39,983 nucleotides of DNA from Pedosphaera parvula Ellin514. GTDB lineage: Bacteria > Verrucomicrobiota > Verrucomicrobiia > Limisphaerales > JADJPG01. Every line of letters starts with the position of its first letter. Position 1 is the first letter of the stretch. The translations under genes and the position numbers were made by a program. Positions 17,364-25,173 of this stretch are shown here, piece by piece. The stretch spans positions 1 through 39,983 of the forward strand of contig CAMCCU010000001.1 in NCBI GenBank assembly GCA_945872975.1, read 5' to 3'. The notes under the pieces were generated by a model, which searched no databases, was not told the DNA's origin, and was given only the letters and a program-made list of their open reading frames with translations.

Positions 17364-19463
17364 TCAAAAACCAAAGCTGATCTTTCCGTAGATGCTTCGC
17401 TGGGTTTCCGTGCGTTGAATCGGAATGATCGTCGGCACAAACTCCCGATGCCGGTCATCGAAAAGGTTCTGCCCCACGATGGAAAACTCCAGGTTGTGCG
17501 TCGGCCTCCAGGCCAGCCGGACATCAAGGGCGAAATAGCCGTCCACACCCAGCTCCTTCAATTGATCGACATACCTGCCCAACAGATCAAAATGCACATG
17601 GCCCGGCAGATCGAGCGATGATTGCAGGGCGGCCTGATGGTGGGGGCTCTTCCCTTCATCATCCTCCGCATCCGAGTCGTTGCTGTTCGCCTTCGAGTGG
17701 ATCTGTGTTTCCAACAGCGTGTAGGAACCCCGCAGCCGCCACCAGTCCCGCACACGCCAGTTCATCGCAAGCTCGCCACCAAACGTCTCGCCCGTCGCCC
17801 GGTTGTCGAGCTCCAGCCGCGCTGCAATCGGCGAGCCTGGCAGCGATGAGTCGAGTCCGGCACTGCGAAACTCGCTCGTCCGCAGATCGTCGTAAACATT
17901 GTAGAACGTCGCCAGATCGAGGGACAAGTTCTCCAGCACCTGCGCCCGATAACCCACCTCGTACGCCAGCATGTCTTCCGACGTGTAATCGGAATTCCCA
18001 AACACCGAGAACACCGTCGGCGGAGCACCCGACGAAACACTTTGATTCAACCGGATGCCATCCTCAGCCCGTGAGGGCGTCCGCACCGCGCGGGCCACGG
18101 AGGCCCAGAGCGTCTGCCGATCATCCGGCGTCCAAGACAGCCTCATGCCCGGTTGAATCTCAAATCCTGTGTAATCGTTCTGCTCAAACTTTGAACCCAG
18201 CACAACGTGCAACCGATCACGGACCAGCTCAATCTCGTCCTGGGCAAAGAGGCTGACCAGATGACTCGTCCTCTTCTCATTGGCGAAGCTCGTCAGAAAA
18301 CCTCCCTCCAGACGATCCGTGCTCACGCGATAGCCCAATCCCCAAATCCAATAGTGTCGCTCACTCAGCCTCCAGTGGTGTTGCCAGTCCACATCCACCG
18401 TATCGCGATCCTCCGTCAGCACGCCCTGCGTATCCCGCCTCGTCCGGTCATAGTACAGCTGAAGCGTCATGTCCGATTCAGCGGAAAAGTCCTGCTTCCA
18501 ACGACCCAGGAAATTGCCGCCGCTCATCTCAATCGGATACGACTTCACTTCGAGAAAGTCCGGCGCGGTCAACGTCGGCAACTGATAGGTCTGATCCTCG
18601 CGGCCACCATAGGCGTCTCCTTGAAAGGTCAGGCTGCTGTTCTCCGCCGCCTCCCAGTCCACACGAAAACCGGTGCGGGCCATCTGCCAGCGATCATCCG
18701 CGAACCCGCCATCAGGCATCGCCGAGGCATCGCGCGAATCATACTTGGAGTAAACACGGTAATACGCCTTGTCGCTCAATTTTCCGCCATACCGCAGCGA
18801 GCCGAATCCCAACTCCTCATTCCCGCCTCCCGCGACTGCCAGCCCGCCCTGGGTATCCTTCGCGCTTTTCGTGATGACGTTGATGACCCCGTTCACCGCA
18901 TTGGCTCCCCACAACGTGGCGCCCGGACCTCGAATCACCTCGATGCGATCGATGTCCTCCATCATCGTGTCCTGCACATCCCAATACACGCCCGAGAAGA
19001 GCGGCGTATAAACACTGCGCCCATCCATCAAGACCAGGAGCTTGTTCGCAAACGAATCATTGAAGCCCCGCGAACTGACGGCCCACGTGTGCGAATCCAC
19101 CTTCGCCACGGACAATCCCGGCGAGAGCCGGAGCGCCTCCGCGATCGTTCGCGCGCCGGAACGCTGAATGTCGTCCTGCGAGATCACCGTGATCGCCGCC
19201 GACGCCTGCGATAAGCTCTCCGACCGCTTCGACACCGACGTCACCTGCACATTCACCAATTGCTCAAGCGTGAAACCCGTCAGTTCACCGCCGCCGGAAG
19301 CCGATTCCGCGGCATTCTCCGCCACCGCACCCGGCACGACCATCGACCAGCCAACAATGAGAATCCCCCCGATGAAACGCATCCGGGTCAAGGACGCGGG
19401 CATCCCTGCCACTGCCGAGCGTGTCCACGTCTCTGCCGTCAGTCGTTCAACCATAAATATCAC
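17364..19463 (-). CDS. TonB-dependent outer-membrane receptor
   Basis: About 699 residues from GTG 19463, which has AAGGAAGGAG five bases upstream; ATG 19454 is an alternative and the frame is open to TTG 19511. A signal peptide lies around the MRFIGGILIVGWSMVVPGAV segment. A short TonB-box-like region (FTLEQLVNVQVTSVSKR) precedes the plug domain (AAITVISQDDIQRSGARTIA, FANKLLVLMDGRSVYTPLFS, DRIEVIRGPGATLWGANAVN, GVINVITKSA). The C-terminal beta-barrel ends with the usual aromatic residue (IYGKISFGF). The opening domain and barrel resemble colicin-I/vitamin-B12 receptor types, but the substrate is not evident. It is first in the six-gene minus-strand operon and presumably supplies or senses the ligand that the YfiR/CHASE8 pair responds to. 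Confidence 0.92.
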   Translation of the reverse strand: MIFMVERLTAETWTRSAVAGMPASLTRMRFIGGILIVGWSMVVPGAVAENAAESASGGGELTGFTLEQLVNVQVTSVSKRSESLSQASAAITVISQDDIQRSGARTIAEALRLSPGLSVAKVDSHTWAVSSRGFNDSFANKLLVLMDGRSVYTPLFSGVYWDVQDTMMEDIDRIEVIRGPGATLWGANAVNGVINVITKSAKDTQGGLAVAGGGNEELGFGSLRYGGKLSDKAYYRVYSKYDSRDASAMPDGGFADDRWQMARTGFRVDWEAAENSSLTFQGDAYGGREDQTYQLPTLTAPDFLEVKSYPIEMSGGNFLGRWKQDFSAESDMTLQLYYDRTRRDTQGVLTEDRDTVDVDWQHHWRLSERHYWIWGLGYRVSTDRLEGGFLTSFANEKRTSHLVSLFAQDEIELVRDRLHVVLGSKFEQNDYTGFEIQPGMRLSWTPDDRQTLWASVARAVRTPSRAEDGIRLNQSVSSGAPPTVFSVFGNSDYTSEDMLAYEVGYRAQVLENLSLDLATFYNVYDDLRTSEFRSAGLDSSLPGSPIAARLELDNRATGETFGGELAMNWRVRDWWRLRGSYTLLETQIHSKANSNDSDAEDDEGKSPHHQAALQSSLDLPGHVHFDLLGRYVDQLKELGVDGYFALDVRLAWRPTHNLEFSIVGQNLFDDRHREFVPTIIPIQRTETQRSIYGKISFGF

Positions 19464-19630
19464 ACAAGCTCCTTCCTTTACGGCAGGTGCAATTGGAACT
19501 TGAGATGACAATCCGGAGCGATGACGGCAAAAGGGTTCACCGATATGCCTCCCATCCGATCTCCCACGATCGCGCTTTGCTTTGAACTTTGAACTTTGAA
19601 CTTTGAACTTTGAGCTTTTATCCTCCGCCC
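19464..19630. promoter_or_regulatory. Divergent intergenic region with five-copy heptamer tandem repeat
   Basis: This spacer lies between the minus-strand TonB/kinase operon and plus-strand tyrA, so it must hold both promoters. At 19581-19615 the heptamer TTTGAAC is repeated five times in perfect phase (the last copy is TTTGAGC). The first possible tyrA start (TTG 19610) falls inside the repeat. Copy number could affect spacing in the promoter or leader. Confidence 0.6.
19581..19615. repeat. Tandem heptamer TTTGAAC x5
   Basis: Five consecutive 7-base units, four identical and the last with one change (TTTGAGC). The repeat sits immediately upstream of tyrA. Confidence 0.95.
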
Positions 19631-20521
19631 GTGCCTCATTGGGAAAAAATCACCCTGGTCGGCGTGGGATTGCTGGGCGGTTCGCTCGGCCTCGCCGTCC
19701 GGGAACGTCGCCTCGCCTCCCGCGTCGCCGGCTACGTCCGCCGCTCCGCCAGCATCGCCGAATGCGAACAGGCCGGTGTTGTGGACAAGGCCGACACCGA
19801 CCTTTGGCGCGCCGTCGAACATGCCGATCTGGTCGTGCTCTGCACGCCCATCGCCCAGATGGCGGAGATCACCACCAAGATGCTCCCGGCGCTCAAGCCC
19901 GGCTGCATCGTCACCGATGTCGGCAGCGTCAAGGCCAGTGTCGTCAGCGATCTGGAGCCCCTCGTCGCCAGCGCCAAAGCCCACTTCATCGGCAGCCACC
20001 CGATGGCGGGCGCGGAAAAGATGGGAGTCGCCTTCGCCCGCGCCGACCTCTTCGAAGGAGCCATCTGCGCCATCACGCCAACCTCCCAGTCCTCCCCGAA
20101 GATGGTCGCCAAACTGGACGAGCTTTGGAAATCCGTCGGAGGCCGGCCGCTCCGTCTTTCGCCCGAGCTGCATGACGATTTGGTGGGCCGCTCCAGCCAT
20201 CTGCCCCACGTCGTCGCCGCCGAACTGGCGAACTACGTCCTCAGCCCCGTGCATCCCAAGGAGCAAGGCATGCTTTGCGCGAATGGCTTTCGTGACACCA
20301 CCCGCATCGCCTCCGGTTCGCCGGAGATGTGGCGTGACATCGCGCTCTCGAACCGCAAGAACCTCGCCCGCGTCCTCGGCGTGTTCATCGAGGACTTGCA
20401 GGAATTTCAGCTCGCCCTGGAAAACCAGGACGTGAAAGCCATCGAAGAATTCTTCAACCAAGCCAAGGAACGTCGCGACGCCTGGTGCGCGCAGGCGGTG
20501 GCGACGACGTCTCCGGAATGA
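19631..20521 (+). CDS. tyrA: Prephenate/arogenate dehydrogenase
   Basis: About 296 residues from GTG 19631; the frame also allows TTG 19610, but that lies in a tandem repeat. It oxidatively decarboxylates prephenate (or arogenate) in tyrosine synthesis. An N-terminal Rossmann motif ITLVGVGLLGGSLGLAVRER binds NAD(P). Further family motifs are VVLCTPIAQM, IVTDVGSVKASV, FIGSHPMAGAEKMG (active-site His) and the C-terminal helical domain with HDDLVGRSSHLPHVVA and FRDTTRIASGSPEMWRDI. No ACT or chorismate mutase domain is present, so feedback control, if any, is atypical. It is followed by aroA about 260 bases on, so the pathway genes are grouped. Confidence 0.93.
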   Translation: MPHWEKITLVGVGLLGGSLGLAVRERRLASRVAGYVRRSASIAECEQAGVVDKADTDLWRAVEHADLVVLCTPIAQMAEITTKMLPALKPGCIVTDVGSVKASVVSDLEPLVASAKAHFIGSHPMAGAEKMGVAFARADLFEGAICAITPTSQSSPKMVAKLDELWKSVGGRPLRLSPELHDDLVGRSSHLPHVVAAELANYVLSPVHPKEQGMLCANGFRDTTRIASGSPEMWRDIALSNRKNLARVLGVFIEDLQEFQLALENQDVKAIEEFFNQAKERRDAWCAQAVATTSPE

Positions 20522-20781
20522 ACGCTGCAAGTTTCATGTTGCAGAGTTGCAAGTTGCAGGTTGAGAGGCGTCCCGCGGCAGACGGACCGCGAGCCGTCCC
20601 GGCTCGCAGCGGGTCGCCCTTGCGACGGTGCTCGAAATTTCCGACGCGCTTTGTGCCTTCAACCCGCAGCGACCGGGGACCGGTCGCGGTCCGTTGCCAC
20701 GGTGAAAAGTTGCGCCCGACGTGGAACAAGGGCCGTTCCAAAACTTGCAACTTGTAACTTTCAACGTGTAACGAAAGTCCC
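20522..20781. repeat. tyrA-aroA spacer bounded by inverted TTGCAAG-type repeats
   Basis: The left part (20526-20566) carries repeated GTTGCAAGTTGCA-like motifs; the right part (20740-20773) carries the reverse-complement type (AACTTGCAACTTGTAACTTT). Between them are small hairpins, including CGAGCCG-TCC-CGGCTCG near 20589 and CGACCG-GGGA-CCGGTCG near 20670. No gene is visible. It may be a dispersed intergenic repeat element. Confidence 0.55.
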
Positions 20782-22059
20782 ATGCCCTTGCCCGACCTCA
20801 TCGAAATCGTCCCGCTCACGCAGCCCGTCCGCGCGGACATCACCGTGCCCGGCTCCAAGAGCATCACGAACCGTGCGCTCGTCCTCGCCGCGCTGGCTGG
20901 CGGTGAAACCACACTGCAAGGCGCGCTCTGGAGTGAGGACACGCAGGTGATGGTCGATTGCCTCCAGGAACTCGGCTTCATGGTCAACGTGGAGCAGGAC
21001 GCGAACGAAAGCTGCAACCGCACCATCACGGTTTACGGACTCGGCGGGCAAGTCCCACGCGGCGGCAGTGAAGCTCAACCCCTCGAACTCTTCGTCGGCA
21101 ACGCCGGCACGGCGGCGCGCTTTCTCGCGGCGATGGTCTGCCTGGGCGACGGCGCGTATCGGCTCCACGGCGTGCCGCGCATGCACGAGCGTCCGCAGGC
21201 CGCGCTCTTTCAATCCCTGCGCCAGCTCGGTTACCGCATCGATGCCACGAACGACAAATTGCCCGCGCTCATCCACGGCGCAGGACCGAAGCCGGGCGCG
21301 AAATGCACGGTCAGCATCGACGCCAGCTCGCAGTTCGCCAGCGCGCTGCTGCTCAGCGCGGGCGTGGGTGGGTGGAGTGTTGAAGTGCTGGGGGAGAATG
21401 CGGATGAATCGCCTTACGTGGCGATGACTTCAGAGCTGGTGAAGGCGTTCCCTCATCGCGGCGGCAAGTTTCAGATTGAGCCAGACGCGTCGAGCGGGAG
21501 TTATTTTTGGGCGGCTGCCTTGCTTTTTCAAACACCTGATTCCTATCTCTATAGTGTGCCAGATTGGCCTTCCACTTCTTGGCAAATTGATGCTCATTTT
21601 CCTCTTTATCTTCCGCTACCTCCGACGCTTTCAAGGCTGGAACACTTGGGCGACAGCATCATGACGGCAATCATCTTGGGACCACTCGCATCCAAGCCCA
21701 CTTACTATATTGATCTCGGCCGACTGCGCGTTCAGGAATGCGAGCGCGTCGTCGCTCTGCGCACCGAGTTGACCAAGTGCGGCGCGAAAGTCATCGAGAC
21801 CGGCGACACCCTCGAAGTCTTCCCCTCCGCGCTGCACGGAGCCGAGATCGAGACCTACAACGACCACCGCATGGCCATGTGTTTCGCGATTCTGGGATTG
21901 AAAGTTCCGGGCATCAAAATCAAGAATCCAGCGTGTGTGAAAAAGACGTTCCCGAATTTCTTCCAGAAACTGGCCGCCGCCCCGCCTCACGGTCTGGGCG
22001 CGACCATTCTGGATGCCTCCGGCCACCCGCTCACGCACGACGAACTCTTCGCCGACTGA
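20782..22059 (+). CDS. aroA: 3-phosphoshikimate 1-carboxyvinyltransferase (EPSP synthase)
   Basis: 425 residues, the normal family length. It joins shikimate-3-phosphate and PEP in the shikimate pathway. Family signatures are VPGSKSITNRALVLAAL (residues 17-33, substrate-binding Lys/Ser/Arg), LFVGNAGTAARFLAAM (95-110, the LxxGNAGTxxR box), DASSQFASALLLSAG, GRLRVQECERVVAL and the C-terminal ETYNDHRMAM with NPACVKKTFPNFF. ATG 20782 places the first motif as in the family. An unusual AT-rich stretch (about 21500-21645) uses A/T-ending codons unlike the rest, yet keeps the frame and family motifs. Upstream tyrA and downstream cmk fit an aromatic/nucleotide cluster. Confidence 0.95.
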   Translation: MPLPDLIEIVPLTQPVRADITVPGSKSITNRALVLAALAGGETTLQGALWSEDTQVMVDCLQELGFMVNVEQDANESCNRTITVYGLGGQVPRGGSEAQPLELFVGNAGTAARFLAAMVCLGDGAYRLHGVPRMHERPQAALFQSLRQLGYRIDATNDKLPALIHGAGPKPGAKCTVSIDASSQFASALLLSAGVGGWSVEVLGENADESPYVAMTSELVKAFPHRGGKFQIEPDASSGSYFWAAALLFQTPDSYLYSVPDWPSTSWQIDAHFPLYLPLPPTLSRLEHLGDSIMTAIILGPLASKPTYYIDLGRLRVQECERVVALRTELTKCGAKVIETGDTLEVFPSALHGAEIETYNDHRMAMCFAILGLKVPGIKIKNPACVKKTFPNFFQKLAAAPPHGLGATILDASGHPLTHDELFAD

Positions 22060-22383
22060 ACCACGGCATGACGCAATTGAGTTTTGGCCCGCCCTCACCC
22101 CGGCCCTCTCCCCCGAGGAGAGGGAGCGCGCTTACGCCATCCGGGGTTCAAAAGCTTTCTTCCGCGCTTCAGATGCCACTGCACGCGGGGATGCCGTCAG
22201 GACGAGTTCACGGCTGTCTTCGCGCTCCCTCTCCTTGGGGAGAGGGCCGGGGTGAGGGAGGTCCAGCCTTTCAAGTTGAATTCGTTCACCCTTGCGCACC
22301 GTTCAACTCCTCCCCAAACTTTTCCCGTGAAGATCAACCTTGGCAAAGTCGGAACTCGTCCCTCACCTCTCGCAACTGACGAC
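22060..22383. other. aroA-cmk spacer containing a REPIN-like element
   Basis: This 324-base spacer holds the inverted-repeat element at 22092-22259 and no gene. The frame upstream of the cmk ATG is open through it, but that part encodes repeat DNA and has no cmk homology. Confidence 0.6.
22092..22259. repeat. REPIN-like element: 38-base inverted repeats, each a hairpin
   Basis: The left arm (about 22092-22130, CCCTCACCCCGGCCCTCTCC...) and the right arm (22221-22259) are near-perfect reverse complements over 38-39 bases, differing only at the small CCGA/CAA tip. Each arm also folds on itself through CTCTCCCC/GGAGAG. About 90 bases lie between. Two inverted REP-like palindromes facing each other is the layout of REPIN/MITE elements mobilised in trans. 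Confidence 0.75.
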
Positions 22384-23079
22384 ATGGAACACCACATCGT
22401 CATCGCCATGGACGGCACGAGCGCCAGCGGCAAGAGCACCAACGCCAAGCTCATCGCCCGCTCGCTCGGTTACGTGTATGTCGATACCGGCGCGATGTAT
22501 CGCACGCTCGCCTGGTATTGCCTGAAGAAGAAGGTGGACGTGGACGACCACAAGGCCGTCGCCAGCCTCTGCCGCCGCTGGAAGACCGAGCTGAAGTGCA
22601 TCGAAGGGGAACTCCGCCATGTCCGCCTGCTCGTGGACGATTATTATCCCGAGAAGGAAGTTCGTACCGCCGAGACCAGCGCCGCCGTCGCCGCCGTCGC
22701 CGCCGTGCCGAAAGTTCGCGACTGGATGAAGAAGGCGCAGCGCCAGTGCATCCAGTTCGGCAATCTCGTCATGGAAGGCCGTGACATCGGCACGAACATT
22801 TTCCCGGAGACAGATTTCAAATTCTACCTCGACGCCAATCTCGCCGAACGCACCGCGCGTCGCCAGGCCGAGGGTGTGGACGAAAATCTCGCCGCGCGCG
22901 ACGAACGCGACAGCCAGCGCGCCGCAGCGCCGCTGATGATTCCGCTCGGCGCCGTGATGGTGAACAACTCCGGACAGACGGCCGAGCAAACGAGCGGTTA
23001 CATTCTCGGGATCGTTCGTCAGCGCCTCAAGGAACGTGAGGACGCGCGCCTGGTGGCGCAGCAGAAGCCGCGTTGGTGA
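22384..23079 (+). CDS. cmk: Cytidylate kinase
   Basis: 231 residues from ATG 22384. It phosphorylates CMP/dCMP with ATP. P-loop IAMDGTSASGKSTNAKLIA (residues 6-24), then YVYVDTGAMYRTLAW (30-44), which binds the nucleotide, and NLVMEGRDIGTNIFPE (with the GRDIGT motif), FYLDANLAERTARR (LID region) and the Arg-rich ARDERDS segment. Its TGA overlaps the ATG of plsC (TGATG at 23077-23081), so the two are translationally coupled. The cmk-plsC pairing is common in bacteria. Confidence 0.95.
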   Translation: MEHHIVIAMDGTSASGKSTNAKLIARSLGYVYVDTGAMYRTLAWYCLKKKVDVDDHKAVASLCRRWKTELKCIEGELRHVRLLVDDYYPEKEVRTAETSAAVAAVAAVPKVRDWMKKAQRQCIQFGNLVMEGRDIGTNIFPETDFKFYLDANLAERTARRQAEGVDENLAARDERDSQRAAAPLMIPLGAVMVNNSGQTAEQTSGYILGIVRQRLKEREDARLVAQQKPRW

Positions 23080-23723
23080 TGAACCCCACCTACCGGATCG
23101 TCTGGCTGATCGCGCGGGCGCTCTTCTACACCTACTTTCGCGGACGATACTTTTACCCGGAACGCGTTCCCCTCAGCGGCCCCGTGATCCTCGCGGCGAA
23201 TCACGCCAGCGTCCTCGACCCGCCGCTGATCGGCGCGGGCTTCAACCGGATCGTCAACTATCTCGCCCGCAAGACGCTGATGGACATCCCTGTTTTTGGC
23301 GCGCTCCTGCGCCGGCTCAGCGTCGTGCCCGTTGATCGGGACGGCGGTGGCGGCGCGGGCTTGAAGGCGATTCTCGACCGGCTGCTGGGCGGCGGAATCA
23401 TCCTGCTCTTTCCAGAAGGCACGCGCACGGCGGACGGCAAATTGCAGGCCGCCAAGTCGGGTATTGGCCTCACCGTCATCAAGTCAACCGCGCCCGTGGT
23501 CCCGGTGCGGGTGCGCGGAACGTTCGAAGCGTTTGGTCGCGAGATGAAGTTCCCGATGCCGCGTCGCGTGACGTTGGTTTACGGCGAGCCGATGAATTTC
23601 AAAGCCCTCCGCGAAGAAGCCAGGACGTGCCCGAAACCGCGCCTCAAGGAAATCTACCAGCAGGCGGCGGATGAAATCATGGCCGCGATCGCCAGCCTGG
23701 AAGTCCCCCAAGAGCGCGGCTGA
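23079..23723 (+). CDS. plsC: 1-acyl-sn-glycerol-3-phosphate acyltransferase
   Basis: 214 residues from ATG 23079, which overlaps the cmk stop. It acylates lysophosphatidate to phosphatidate at the inner membrane. The NHASVLD catalytic motif (NHx4D, N41-D47) and the FPEGTR motif (111-116) are both intact. The segment RALFYTYFRG and the PVILAA strand before NHxxxxD fit the PlsC family. A hydrophobic N-terminal helix probably associates it with the membrane. A close homologue with another acyl acceptor cannot be excluded. Confidence 0.9.
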   Translation: MNPTYRIVWLIARALFYTYFRGRYFYPERVPLSGPVILAANHASVLDPPLIGAGFNRIVNYLARKTLMDIPVFGALLRRLSVVPVDRDGGGGAGLKAILDRLLGGGIILLFPEGTRTADGKLQAAKSGIGLTVIKSTAPVVPVRVRGTFEAFGREMKFPMPRRVTLVYGEPMNFKALREEARTCPKPRLKEIYQQAADEIMAAIASLEVPQERG

Positions 23724-23741
23724 ACGCCGCCACGCCAGAGA

Positions 23742-24215
23742 TCAGCGGTTGGCGGGAGCCGCGCTGCTCTTGCCTGAATCGGCAATCACCTTGTCGAGCT
23801 TCGCCGTCAGCTCACGCTTCGGAACGACGCCCGTCACCTGATCCACCACCCGACCATCCCGAAAAATCAGGATCGTCGGGATGCCTTGGATTCCGAACCG
23901 CTGGGCCAAGGCCGGGGCATCATCGACGTTGACCTTCGCCACTTTCGCGCGTCCGTCGAAGTCTTTGGCGAGCTCATTCACAATCGGGCCGATGGTCCGG
24001 CAAGGTCCGCACCAGGGCGCCCAAAAATCAACCAGCACGGGCTGAGGTGCCGCGATGACTTCGTTCTGAAAATTCGCCTCGGACAAGATGACGACATTCG
24101 TGGCGTGAGCTTCCGGGCGATCCGACGACTTGCCGCAACCGCTGCCGACAACAGCGGCGACGAGCAACCCCAACGTCAGGGCGAACACCGACACGACAGC
24201 TACATTGCGTTTCAT
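23742..24215 (-). CDS. Exported thioredoxin-like protein, probably membrane-anchored
   Basis: 157 residues. The N-terminal segment (residues 1-27, AVVSVFALTLGLLVAAVVGSGC) is a signal with Cys at 27, a weak lipobox (GSGC), so lipoprotein anchoring is possible but not certain. The thioredoxin fold covers about 43-145: VLVDFWAPWCGPCRTIGPIV (active site WCGPC), VNVDDAPALAQRFGIQGIPT with the cis-Pro, and ILIFRDGRVVDQ. Full-length thioredoxin with ordinary WCGPC rather than a DsbA/CcmG-type motif suggests a periplasmic reductant/oxidoreductase, perhaps serving cytochrome c maturation. That role is inference. It converges with plsC, which ends 18 bases away. Confidence 0.85.
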   Translation of the reverse strand: MKRNVAVVSVFALTLGLLVAAVVGSGCGKSSDRPEAHATNVVILSEANFQNEVIAAPQPVLVDFWAPWCGPCRTIGPIVNELAKDFDGRAKVAKVNVDDAPALAQRFGIQGIPTILIFRDGRVVDQVTGVVPKRELTAKLDKVIADSGKSSAAPANR

Positions 24216-24302
24216 GGGGAGAGGTTAACTGTGATTGGAAGTTTGCCAACCCGCTTTGGAGGAATGAAGCAGCAGATGTTCAACCTTGTAACCGGGTCGG
24301 GC

Positions 24303-24956
24303 TCAAAAGCTGAAATGGCAGCGCGGACTGTGCTCTTCGCCGAGGATGGGCTCCGTCGCGTTCGGCAAGGACGGCGAGAGCTGGTCCAACAAGTTACGGC
24401 AATCCGCCTCCGACAGACGCAGCGTGCGCGAGACGGCGTGCATGAATCCGAGCAGCGTCTGCTTCTCGTAACTGGTCAGGCCCTGGAGAACCGGAAGCGA
24501 ATAAACCGAGAGTGTGAGTCCGTAAACCAGCGTGTGCCAGGCATTGGCCACCCCATCATCCATCGTCCGCAGGTAGCGTTGCAGCAGCCGATGATCGCGC
24601 AGCGGACGAAGACGTTTCAGCTGCGCCTGACCCACGCGCCGGCTGGCGCTGGCGAACAGTTTCAACGCGGGCTCATTCGCCAGCTCCTGATCGAAGGCAA
24701 CCAGTTCGCGGGTCTCGTTCCGGCTGGCATGCCGATACGCCCGCTGGATCGCAGGCAACTCGTGGGGGATAAGAATCTGAGACTGGTAGGTCTCCAGGAA
24801 CGTGACGAGCGACGACACGCTGTCCACATTGTTCAACTGGAGCGAGTGCGAGGCGGTGCTGAGGGTGACGAGCCCTTCCGCAGAACCAAGCTGCTGCACC
24901 AGCGGGTGCCAGTCTCCCAACAGCTCAGTCGTTTCTGGATTTGTTTGCCGCTGCAT
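24303..24956 (-). CDS. UreF-like orphan protein
   Basis: 217 residues from ATG 24956; TTG 24983 is the alternative and ATG is preferred. The all-helical sequence has a UreF-like layout: N-terminal GDWHPLVQQLGSAEGLVTLS, a FLETYQSQILIPHELPAIQR segment, RELVAFDQELANEPALKLFA, ASRRVGQAQL and the C-terminal SEADCRNLLDQL. In UreF these positions carry the helices that contact UreH and urease. No urease subunit or other Ure gene is in the window, and the canonical N-terminal GxFSxSxGLE motif is degenerate (LSTASHSLQL). The UreF assignment is tentative. Confidence 0.5.
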   Translation of the reverse strand: MQRQTNPETTELLGDWHPLVQQLGSAEGLVTLSTASHSLQLNNVDSVSSLVTFLETYQSQILIPHELPAIQRAYRHASRNETRELVAFDQELANEPALKLFASASRRVGQAQLKRLRPLRDHRLLQRYLRTMDDGVANAWHTLVYGLTLSVYSLPVLQGLTSYEKQTLLGFMHAVSRTLRLSEADCRNLLDQLSPSLPNATEPILGEEHSPRCHFSF

Positions 24957-25173
24957 ACGCTCGCAGTCCGCTCTTCCGGACAAGCCGGAAGTAGAACTGC
25001 TTGGAAGCTATATCGGCAGTACTCATGGGGCCAACAGGAAATCTTTTTCCTGCGCGAAATATATTTTATTCAAGGCCGCGCTCGGTGTGTCGTCGCGATA
25101 ATTTCCAGCGGACATCAGGTCAGCAGCCTGAAAATAACTCGCGAGCACGACGGCGCACGTTCATCCTTTTCGA

